Source: JAUUZT01 sp964654015
GTDB lineage: Bacteria; Chloroflexota; Dehalococcoidia; GIF9; AB-539-J10
Direction of reading: 5' to 3'
Length of the DNA stretch: 13,969 nucleotides
Assembly: GCA_964654015.1 (NCBI GenBank)
Contig: CAZZHQ010000063.1
Coordinates: 1-13,969, forward strand
The translations under genes and the position numbers were made by a program. The notes below the pieces were generated by a model, which saw nothing but the letters and a program-made list of their open reading frames with translations, had not been told where the DNA came from and did no database searches. Shown here piece after piece: positions 7,936-13,110 of the stretch (its first letter is position 1; each line of letters begins with the position of its first letter).

Positions 7936-8553
7936 TCACGCTTCCTGTATGGTTATTCGTTTTATAGCGTCACCTGATTCGATTTTTTGCAGGACGTCCA
8001 TTCCTTCCGTTAACTGTCCAAAAACCGAGTGTTTACCATCGAGGTGTGGCTGTGGGGCATAGGTAATAAAAAACTGGCAGCCATTGCTATTAGGTCCACT
8101 ATTCGCCATCGATAGGGTTCCTGTATTATGTTTGTGTTCGCTGAATTCATCGGTGAATTTGTAACCTGGAGACCCTGTACCTGTACCTGTAGGATCACCG
8201 CCTTGAGCCATAAATCCGGGTATAACTCGATGAAAACTGGTATTGTTATAAAAGCCATCACGCGCCAGAAAGACAAAATTATTCACTGTCATGGGAACAT
8301 CCTTGGCAAATAATTCCAGTACCAGGTCCCCTTTTTCCGTTTCTATGATAGCAGTATAGGTTTTATCAACATCAATTGTTATTGGGGGTGGAGCTGTATA
8401 TGATTTTGGAGCTGAAGTTGTAGTAGGAGCAGGGGTAGGAGTAGTAGGAGGAGTAGGAATAGGAGTAGGTGATTGTTCGGAACATCCCCCTAACATCAGT
8501 ATCAGAGATATAGATATTAAGCTACCTATTTTAAATAAACTATTTCGCGTCAT
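7936..8553 (-). CDS. Cyclophilin-type peptidyl-prolyl isomerase lipoprotein
   Basis: A 205-residue lipoprotein. The signal peptide ends in a lipobox (LMLGGC, lipidated C24), followed by a Pro/Thr linker (residues 29-57) and a cyclophilin domain (about 64-205) that would catalyse proline isomerisation during folding of exported proteins outside the cytoplasmic membrane. The active site is intact: R109, F114, M115 and Q117 in FHRVIPGFMAQGGD, F162 in QFFITY and H175 in LDGKHSVFG. The position equal to human cyclophilin A Trp121 is His170, which in other bacterial cyclophilins goes with weak cyclosporin binding. GAGGTG lies 5 bases before the ATG. The gene is inserted in reverse between two methionine transcription units and nearly abuts the end of the MetE-like gene (14 bases), so it is convergent with it. 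Confidence 0.93.
   Translation of the reverse strand: MTRNSLFKIGSLISISLILMLGGCSEQSPTPIPTPPTTPTPAPTTTSAPKSYTAPPPITIDVDKTYTAIIETEKGDLVLELFAKDVPMTVNNFVFLARDGFYNNTSFHRVIPGFMAQGGDPTGTGTGSPGYKFTDEFSEHKHNTGTLSMANSGPNSNGCQFFITYAPQPHLDGKHSVFGQLTEGMDVLQKIESGDAIKRITIQEA
8421..8470. repeat. GTAGGA-type triplet-rich repeat in the cyclophilin linker
   Basis: Imperfect runs of GTA/GGA/GGAGTA on the plus strand encode, on the minus strand, the Pro/Thr linker. Such low-complexity DNA is prone to length change by slippage, so linker length likely varies between strains. Confidence 0.5.
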
Positions 8554-8617
8554 TGAACACCTCGCCTTTCGATATTATGGACAAACAAATACACGGATAA
8601 TATTAGCATATGTTAAC

Positions 8618-8631
8618 TGTATTATGGGAAA
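8618..8631. promoter_or_regulatory. Second copy of the shared 14-base word
   Basis: The same TGTATTATGGGAAA as at 6884-6897, here in the divergent region between the cyclophilin gene and the homocysteine operon, about 40 bases before the likely promoter of the operon. Confidence 0.3.
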
Positions 8632-8657
8632 ACGTTAAAAATTTACACGTTGATAAA

Positions 8658-8686
8658 TTGACAATACATTTAAATTAAGGCAAAAT
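8658..8686 (+). promoter_or_regulatory. Promoter of the homocysteine operon
   Basis: A perfect TTGACA (8658-8663) and CAAAAT (8681-8686) are 17 bases apart. The -10 is imperfect. The start would be near 8693, only about 15 bases before the ATG at 8709, with CAGG as the likely ribosome site. Confidence 0.45.
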
Positions 8687-8708
8687 TTGCGGGGCAGGTT
8701 GTAAGAAT

Positions 8709-9917
8709 ATGCTAAGAACAATTGCAGAAATAAACGAGAAAATAAAAAAAGGTAAGGCTGTAGTAGTCACCGCTGAAGAGGTGATTGATATTGCTGCAAA
8801 AAAAGGAATAAACAAAGCTGCCCAGGAAATCGATGTGGTTACTACGGGTACCTTTGGACCGATGTGTTCTTCAGGCGCCTTTTTTAATATTGGCCACACC
8901 GCTCCTAAAATTAAACTTGGTGGTGGTAAACTGTACCTTAACGACGTTCCGGCATATGCAGCTCTTGCGGCAGTAGACTTTTTCGTCGGGGCAAACGCTC
9001 TCCCTGATGATGACCCTCGAAACAAGATATATCCAGGTGAATTCTGGTATGGCGGTGGACATGTCATCGAGGACCTGGTGGCAGGAAAAGACATCAAGTT
9101 AGTTGCTACAGCCTACGGAACAGATGAATATCCACGAAAAAAACTGGAGACATGGATAAAACTGGAAGATATGAATGAAGCCACCCTGTTTAATCTTCGC
9201 AATGCATACCAGAATTACAATGTTGCGGTAAATCTGTCCGATCACGTGATTCATACATATCTGGGTGTATTAAAGCCGAATTTGGGTAATGCTGGTTACT
9301 CTAGCGCTGGTCAACTTTCGCCGTTACTTAATGATCCATACTATAAGACAACTGGCATTGGCACAAGGATATTTCTGGGAGGGGGTGTGGGATATGTGTC
9401 CTGGTACGGTACACAGCATAACCCTTGTGTTCCTAGAGGTGACAATGGCGTTCCGAAGGAGGGTGCCGGGACTCTCTCGGTTATCGGAGATTTGAAACAA
9501 ATGAAATCAAACTGGCTTGTTGGAACAAGCATGCTTGGTTATGGGGCCACCCTGACTGTTGGCATAGGCATTCCGATACCTATTCTCTCTGAGGAAATCT
9601 TAGGTTATACGACGGTAACAGATGCTGATATTGTGACTTCAGTCATTGATTACGCAGGTGCATATCCACAAAGGAAGCCGGATATACTAGGAAAAGTCAG
9701 CTATGCAGAGCTAAAAAGCGGACATATACAAGTTCAGGGAAAAAACGTACCGACTGCCTCATTGTCCAGCTATTCAAAGGCAGTGGAGATTGCCAATATA
9801 TTGAAAGCATGGATTCAAAAAGGTGAGTTTTTACTTACTGAACCTGTGCAATCATTACCAGGTGTTGAATCTGGTGTAAAATTCAAGCCGTTAAATGAAA
9901 GGCCAATATTGGAGTAG
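8709..9917 (+). CDS. DUF39/COG1900 homocysteine synthase
   Basis: This 402-residue protein is a DUF39 (HcyS, COG1900) family member. In Methanosarcina acetivorans the homologue is required, with a NIL-ferredoxin partner, for making homocysteine from aspartate semialdehyde and sulfide without an activated homoserine. The family shape is clear: an N-terminal TTGTFGPMCSSGAFFN with Cys53, the Gly-rich IFLGGGVGYVSWYGTQHNP region and Cys240 in HNPCVPRG. These are the only two cysteines in the protein; Cys53 lies in the position of the essential family cysteine. There are no CBS domains at the C-terminus, unlike the longer methanogen forms. It is the first gene of a three-gene operon: its stop is 4 bases from the GTG of the next gene, whose ribosome site lies inside its last codons. 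Confidence 0.88.
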   Translation: MLRTIAEINEKIKKGKAVVVTAEEVIDIAAKKGINKAAQEIDVVTTGTFGPMCSSGAFFNIGHTAPKIKLGGGKLYLNDVPAYAALAAVDFFVGANALPDDDPRNKIYPGEFWYGGGHVIEDLVAGKDIKLVATAYGTDEYPRKKLETWIKLEDMNEATLFNLRNAYQNYNVAVNLSDHVIHTYLGVLKPNLGNAGYSSAGQLSPLLNDPYYKTTGIGTRIFLGGGVGYVSWYGTQHNPCVPRGDNGVPKEGAGTLSVIGDLKQMKSNWLVGTSMLGYGATLTVGIGIPIPILSEEILGYTTVTDADIVTSVIDYAGAYPQRKPDILGKVSYAELKSGHIQVQGKNVPTASLSSYSKAVEIANILKAWIQKGEFLLTEPVQSLPGVESGVKFKPLNERPILE

Positions 9918-9921
9918 AAGC

Positions 9922-10332
9922 GTGAATATATCAAGAAAAATAGTGCTTCATTTTCCTCCTCATGCTACAGGAAAGTCGATAGTAAGTGGTTTAGTCAGGG
10001 ATTTTGGTCTGGAATTCAACATACTGAAAGCATCCATTACTCCCGGAGAAGAGGGCTTACTGATTATGGAACTTAGTGGCGAGCAAGAGGACTATGATCG
10101 AGGAGTTCGATATCTCATTGAGGTAGGCATCAAGATACAATCATTGAGCCAGGATGTGGTTCGGGATGAAGATAGGTGCACTCATTGTGGAGCCTGTGTC
10201 ACTATTTGCCCTAGTGAAGCTTTTACAGTTGACCCAGATAGCAGGAAAATACTTTTCGACCAGGACAAGTGCATTGTCTGTGGGCTGTGTGTTAAGGCTT
10301 GTCCTCCCCGAGCTATGCGTTTGTATTTTTAA
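9922..10332 (+). CDS. NIL-domain ferredoxin, partner of DUF39
   Basis: The 136-residue protein has an N-terminal NIL domain (about 5-76, a ferredoxin-like regulatory/substrate fold also found in methionine ABC transporters) and a C-terminal di-cluster ferredoxin with C86/C89/C92/C96 (CTHCGACVTICP) and C117/C120/C123/C127 (CIVCGLCVKACP), the spacing for two [4Fe-4S] clusters. This is the same arrangement as the NIL-ferredoxin that works with DUF39 in homocysteine synthesis, where it presumably carries electrons or sulfur. The GTG at 9922 is preferred over the ATG at 9895, because GGAG (9911-9914) is 7 bases before it, and because the longer version would overlap the previous gene. Anaerobic, cytoplasmic. 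Confidence 0.92.
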   Translation: MNISRKIVLHFPPHATGKSIVSGLVRDFGLEFNILKASITPGEEGLLIMELSGEQEDYDRGVRYLIEVGIKIQSLSQDVVRDEDRCTHCGACVTICPSEAFTVDPDSRKILFDQDKCIVCGLCVKACPPRAMRLYF

Positions 10333-10339
10333 TTAACGT

Positions 10340-11062
10340 ATGTATGAGCCGCGATTTTATCGTCAATGGGGTAAGAAAAACGACCTGATTTCTAGCTACG
10401 TAGTCGTCAAACAAACTGACTTACATATTCAGGCTCGATGTGATTTAAGGGATAAAGCCACGAAAGCCATCTTGAAATATCGGTCTTCAATTGAGGGATA
10501 TATACAGCAACATCCTCTCTTTGTAACGACATTAAAACCTTATCCTTTAGAAGGTAACGAACCAGTTATTATTAAAGAAATGATAGAAGCATCAACTCTA
10601 GCAGGCGTTGGTCCTATGGCGGCAGTAGCTGGAGCTATTGCTGAGGCTGTCGGGAGAGACTTACTCTCCTTTTCACCTGACATTATTGTTGAAAATGGCG
10701 GGGATATTTTTCTAAAAATAACGAAGAAACGTGTGATAGGCATCTATGCTGGAGAATCTCCTTTTACAGGAAAGATTGCTCTGGAAATTAAACCTCAGGA
10801 AACACCCATCGGTATATGTACCTCATCCGCAACGGTGGGGCATTCTCTAAGTCTGGGCAATGCTGATGCTGTTGTAGTGCTCTCTCATTCGACCCTTTTT
10901 GCAGATGCTGCTGCTACCGCTATCGGTAATTTGATTCATGATTCAGATGATATACCGGAGGCAATTGAACAGGCTCAAGCAATGAAAGACCTTTATGGTA
11001 TTGTGATTATCAAAGATGACAAGATAGGGTTCTGGGGGAAGATTAAAATTCATAACAAATAA
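10340..11062 (+). CDS. UPF0280 (COG2122, ApbE-like) family protein
   Basis: This 240-residue protein belongs to UPF0280/COG2122, whose fold is related to ApbE flavin transferases. The family core is seen in MIEASTLAGVGPMAAVAGAIAEAVGR (near residues 81-106), DIIVENGGDIFL (about 114-125), GICTSSATVGHSLSLGNADAVVVLS and FADAAATAIGN. The NGGD motif and the ADA-ATAIGN region match the ApbE-like ligand-binding loops. Genes of this family are repeatedly found beside DUF39 and NIL-ferredoxin genes, which suggests a role in homocysteine synthesis, such as a sulfur- or iron-sulfur-related one, but its reaction is unknown. The start is 7 bases after the previous stop and has no Shine-Dalgarno site, so translation is probably coupled to the upstream gene. 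Last gene of the operon. Confidence 0.88.
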   Translation: MYEPRFYRQWGKKNDLISSYVVVKQTDLHIQARCDLRDKATKAILKYRSSIEGYIQQHPLFVTTLKPYPLEGNEPVIIKEMIEASTLAGVGPMAAVAGAIAEAVGRDLLSFSPDIIVENGGDIFLKITKKRVIGIYAGESPFTGKIALEIKPQETPIGICTSSATVGHSLSLGNADAVVVLSHSTLFADAAATAIGNLIHDSDDIPEAIEQAQAMKDLYGIVIIKDDKIGFWGKIKIHNK

Positions 11063-11204
11063 ACTGCATGGTTTAGGCCGTCTGCTGGTTTTCATGTTAT
11101 TTCAGCGGGAAGTTAAACGAATTATATAACAAAAAAACGAAATAATATTTAAACTACGATGGCAGATAGTTTGCAATTTAATAAAGTTGTGTTAATATCT
11201 CTGG
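11063..11204. other. Intergenic stretch after the homocysteine operon
   Basis: No gene seen. A 6-bp stem CTGCTG/CAGCGG with one G-U pair near 11080-11108 is the only candidate for an operon terminator and lacks a T-run. The right end carries the promoter of the candidate RNA. Confidence 0.35.
11171..11198 (+). promoter_or_regulatory. Promoter of the candidate structured RNA
   Basis: TTGCAA (11171-11176) and TAATAT (11193-11198) are 16 bases apart. A start 7 bases further, at about 11205, falls exactly on the first base of the long stem at 11205-11286. Confidence 0.5.
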
Positions 11205-11286
11205 CGTCCCAAGTAACCAAGCTTAAGCGGTGACCATGTAGGCGAAGGCTGAAAGGTACGAAGTAAAAGTTAGGCTACTTGGGATG
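11205..11286 (+). ncRNA. Candidate structured RNA of about 82 nt, family unknown
   Basis: The ends form an 11-bp stem with one G-U pair: 11205-11215 (CGTCCCAAGTA) with 11276-11286 (TACTTGGGATG). After an A-C mismatch two further C-G pairs follow (11217-11218 with 11273-11274). The 54-base inside has small alternative stems, including ACC/GGU with an inner GC-TTAA-GC hairpin (11216-11231) and ACC/GGU at 11233-11257, and is purine-rich. It has its own promoter and codes for no protein. I compared it mentally with tRNA, 5S, SRP RNA, 6S, tmRNA and common riboswitch consensuses and found no match. It could be a small regulatory RNA, a riboswitch-like leader, or the fold-back end of a mobile element. 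Confidence 0.45.
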
Positions 11287-11381
11287 TATTTTATTAATAG
11301 TTAGGTAACCAAATTCACTTTTCTCTTCACTGATAGTTGAACGTTTGTCCCTAAAACCTGTTTTAGCTGAAATGTCTGGAT

Positions 11382-11500
11382 GCTAGTGTTGCTCAGAAGT
11401 AGAGCAGTAGTTTCTTAAGCTCCAACCCAGAGTGCTGTTCCGTCATGTTCTATATCTTCTGGTACAGTTCCCTGCCCTCCGAAGCTACGATTGGTAGGGT
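11382..11500 (+). repeat. tRNA-headed 119-bp repeat, copy 1
   Basis: This copy aligns without gaps to 12569-12687 (fixed offset 1187) at 87 of 119 positions. The first 37 bases (GCTAGTGTTGCTCAG..., to TTTCTTAA) are a decayed version of the 5' half of a tRNA gene; the rest (11419-11500) is not tRNA-like, but contains the conserved words AGT-C-GTTCC, TGTTC-ATATC and TCTGGTACAGT. The GTGCT (11432-11436) pairs with GGTAC (11461-11465) by two G-U changes relative to copy 2, which keeps the stem. Confidence 0.65.
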
Positions 11501-11563
11501 GTCCATCAGGTTTGTGACTGTCGATTTCGAATTAATTTATTACAAAATAAAAGAATATATATT

Positions 11564-11593
11564 TTGACAAATTGGATAAGGGCGACATATAAG
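11564..11593 (+). promoter_or_regulatory. Promoter upstream of yajQ
   Basis: A perfect TTGACA (11564-11569) and TATAAG (11588-11593) are 18 bases apart (17 to ATATAA). The start near 11600 leaves a leader of about 125 bases before yajQ that covers the tRNA-like fragment. Confidence 0.55.
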
Positions 11594-11624
11594 TATTGAT
11601 AGGATGAAATGATTTCTTGTATTT

Positions 11625-11655
11625 ACGAGTGGCCGAGTGGGGAAGATGCTAGCTC
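11625..11655 (+). pseudogene. Possible tRNA-Ser/Leu-like 5' fragment
   Basis: The stretch ACGAGTGGCCGAGTGGGGAA followed by GATGCTAGC resembles the first ~30 bases of class II tRNAs (acceptor 3' end, TGGCCGAGTGG D-arm, start of the anticodon stem). No anticodon arm, variable arm or T-arm follows, so it cannot be a working tRNA. It stands about 25 bases after a good promoter start, as a tRNA gene would. Confidence 0.35.
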
Positions 11656-11714
11656 ATATTATTTAGAGTCTTTGTTACTTCGTGGTAATATTAATAGAAT
11701 GTTTAGTCATTACC

Positions 11715-11722
11715 AAGGAGGT
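11715..11722 (+). promoter_or_regulatory. Strong ribosome binding site of yajQ
   Basis: AAGGAGGT, an almost perfect Shine-Dalgarno sequence 4 bases before the ATG at 11727. It decides the start against an in-frame upstream candidate at 11682. Confidence 0.8.
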
Positions 11723-11726
11723 AAAA

Positions 11727-12218
11727 ATGCCATCAGTAGATGTGGTGAGTAGGGTGGACATGCAGGTACTGGATAACGCGATAAACAACGTTAAGCGTGA
11801 AATCTCGACGCGATTCGATTTCAAAAACGTGAAGTCTGAGATTGTTTTGGACCGAAAAGATAAGTGTATTCATATTGTTACTGGAGACAATATGAAGGTT
11901 AAAGCAGTTATAGAGATTCTCTTTGGTCAATGTACTCGGCTTAAAGAGAATCCCAAGTGTTTGGACGTCAAGGAGATTGAACCCACCTCCCATGGCACAG
12001 TGAAGATGGATATCCTTATTAAGGAAGGTATCCCAAAAGAGACCGGCCAGAAAATTGTTAAACTCATCAAGAGTCTTAAGATCAAAGTCCAGCCGGCTCT
12101 TCAAGATGACCAGGTCAGGATCACTGGTAAGAAAATCGATGACCTCCAGAAAATCATGCAATTGCTTAAGGAGCAGGATTACAATATTCCTCTGCAGTTT
12201 GTCAATATGAAAAGCTGA
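11727..12218 (+). CDS. yajQ: YajQ family nucleotide-binding protein
   Basis: The 163-residue product has the typical length and start (MPSVDVVSRVDMQVLDNAINN) of the YajQ/UPF0234 family, followed by KREISTRFDFKN and the conserved LDRKDKCIHIVTGDNMKVKAVIEIL and SHGTVKMDILIKEGIPKETGQKIVKLIKSLKIKVQPALQDDQVRITGKKIDDLQKIM segments across two ferredoxin-like domains. Members bind nucleotides, and in Xanthomonas a relative binds cyclic di-GMP and affects gene expression; whether that holds here is unknown. It is a single gene, with long gene-poor stretches carrying repeats on both sides. Confidence 0.96.
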   Translation: MPSVDVVSRVDMQVLDNAINNVKREISTRFDFKNVKSEIVLDRKDKCIHIVTGDNMKVKAVIEILFGQCTRLKENPKCLDVKEIEPTSHGTVKMDILIKEGIPKETGQKIVKLIKSLKIKVQPALQDDQVRITGKKIDDLQKIMQLLKEQDYNIPLQFVNMKS

Positions 12219-12366
12219 TGCATGCTGATTCGGAACATCATAAATAGCTGGGCATAAGGGAGTTTGCAGTAACCAGAATACCGTATGAATGGCATGGCGT
12301 CTGCGTGTTCAAGGAGCTTAAAAAGGCGGTACCATCTGAAAAGTCCCTATGGCGCCAAATCCATAG
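12219..12366. other. Stretch between yajQ and the recombinase remnant
   Basis: No intact gene. A short open frame VCVFKELKKAVPSEK (12299-12343) resembles the recombinase segment before the HxxR box, and lies in another frame than the remnant that follows, so it may belong to the same decayed gene. Confidence 0.3.
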
Positions 12367-12555
12367 CGCCCTGCCCTTGGTAGTTGTAGCTCAGTTGCTT
12401 TTACTATGGATACATATTCGCATATAATAAAGGGCATGCAAGGCGAGGCTACGGAGTTATTGTACAGGGTACTTTCTGAGGGTGGAAATAGTACCTTTGA
12501 AGGCGTTAATGCCAAATTAACGCCTGTACCTGACATAAAGTTTTGCATTAACTGA
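12367..12555 (+). pseudogene. C-terminal remnant of a tyrosine recombinase (integrase)
   Basis: The open frame ends in ALGSCSSVAFTMDTYSHIIKGMQGEATELLYRVL, which fits the last part of phage and plasmid integrases: an LGHSS-like box, T-x-D-T-Y-S-H with the catalytic Tyr (the Tyr in MDTYSH, 12415-12417) and the C-terminal helix GMQ-EA-ELL. The His of the usual LGHSS is replaced by Ser-Cys. A TAG at 12364-12366 closes the frame upstream and no HxxR box is seen, so the gene is broken and probably not expressed. The stop at 12553-12555 is only 13 bases before a tRNA 5' half, which is the place an integrase gene normally takes next to its attachment site. Confidence 0.7.
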
Positions 12556-12568
12556 TATAGCTTTGCAT

Positions 12569-12687
12569 GCCAGTGTAGCTCAGTGGTAGAGCAGCGGTTT
12601 CGTAATCTCGAGCCTAAAGTACCGTTCCATGGTGTTCCATATCGTCTGGTACAGTCTCATGACAGCGGAAAACACGATCGGTGTGGT
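12569..12687 (+). repeat. tRNA-headed 119-bp repeat, copy 2
   Basis: The first 37 bases (12569-12605) look like the 5' half of a tRNA-Thr with anticodon CGT: acceptor GCCAGTG, TA, D-arm GCTC-AGTGGTA-GAGC, A, GCGGT and TTCGTAA as anticodon loop. The similarity to a tRNA then ends abruptly: the 3' strand of the anticodon stem is absent and there is no T-arm with TTCGA. The remaining part is shared with copy 1 and has GTACC/GGTAC (12619-12623 with 12648-12652) and ATGG/CCAT (12629-12632 with 12637-12640) stems. It lies directly after the integrase remnant. Confidence 0.65.
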
Positions 12688-12918
12688 TGGTTGTAATTGG
12701 GTGTGGTGGGACGTGAACGTCAAAACCGACGTCAAAGCTATTTACCTCTTGAGCGCGAACTCATATCTACTGTTGGATGGGGAGGTCGAGCAGGCCCTAA
12801 CTCCCCCTGAAACAATGCTTTGTTTTGTTTGAGAATAAACCAGTTATGTTGCTACTTTAATTAAAGAAGACGCTAGAAAGTTCTAATAGCCTACAGGCAA
12901 TAGTGCTGACTCGGCACG
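12688..12918. other. Gene-free stretch after repeat copy 2
   Basis: No credible gene. Two ACGTCAAA-like words are repeated near 12717-12735, and inverted repeats GGGGAG/CTCCCC (12779-12784 with 12801-12806), AAACAA/TTGTTT near 12813-12830 and GCC-TACA-GGC at 12889-12898 may end transcripts from one or both sides; none has a clean T-run. Confidence 0.35.
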
Positions 12919-13074
12919 CTATGCCGCTGTGATTGTGATTTTGATGGATTCCGGACTACCTAGCTCTTTAACCTGCTCTTTGGTTAAATATATGGTCATT
13001 GGGTGGTCTTCCTTCTTCTCCTTGAATCTCCAAGTGCCCGGTGTCTCTTTGTCCTTTGTGAGTATGATTTCCAC
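12919..13074 (-). CDS. Small 51-residue protein behind the methylase gene
   Basis: Reading the minus strand, a GTG at 13074 preceded by GAGGAGG (spacing about 6) opens a 51-codon gene ending at TAG. The product (starts VEIILTKDKETPGTWRFKEK, ends KITITAA) is soluble, charged and looks like a small beta fold ending in an amphipathic helix and strand (TIYLTKEQVKELGSPESIKITI). I know no function. The gene starts 36 bases after the methylase stop and lies in the same frame, so both are probably one transcript. The ribosome site and codon use speak for a real gene. It is too short for common ORF limits. A 5-bp stem CGGCA/TGCCG overlaps its stop. Confidence 0.65.
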   Translation of the reverse strand: MEIILTKDKETPGTWRFKEKKEDHPMTIYLTKEQVKELGSPESIKITITAA

Positions 13075-13110
13075 TCTTGCTTCCTCCTCTATATTTGCCT
13101 TACCTTCCGT

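Noticed and set aside
8128..8313. 61-residue plus-strand open frame within the cyclophilin gene
   Set aside because: Antisense shadow of a clearly recognised protein domain.
11205..11286. tRNA, 5S rRNA, SRP RNA or a common riboswitch
   Set aside because: No T-loop, no SRP GGAAGGAAGC-like loop, wrong length for 5S, and none of the conserved cores of the TPP, SAM, cobalamin, glycine or fluoride switches that I know.
12318..12548. 76-residue minus-strand open frame
   Set aside because: It is the reverse-strand shadow of the integrase remnant, whose plus-strand frame shows recognisable recombinase sequence.
12569..12650. Functional tRNA-Thr(CGT)
   Set aside because: Only the 5' half fits; the anticodon stem cannot close (GCGGT against TCTCG) and there is no proper T-arm, although a CTGG near 12646 could mimic the acceptor end.
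12629..12832. 67-residue plus-strand open frame
   Set aside because: It begins inside repeat copy 2, has no ribosome site and no family resemblance; treated as chance.
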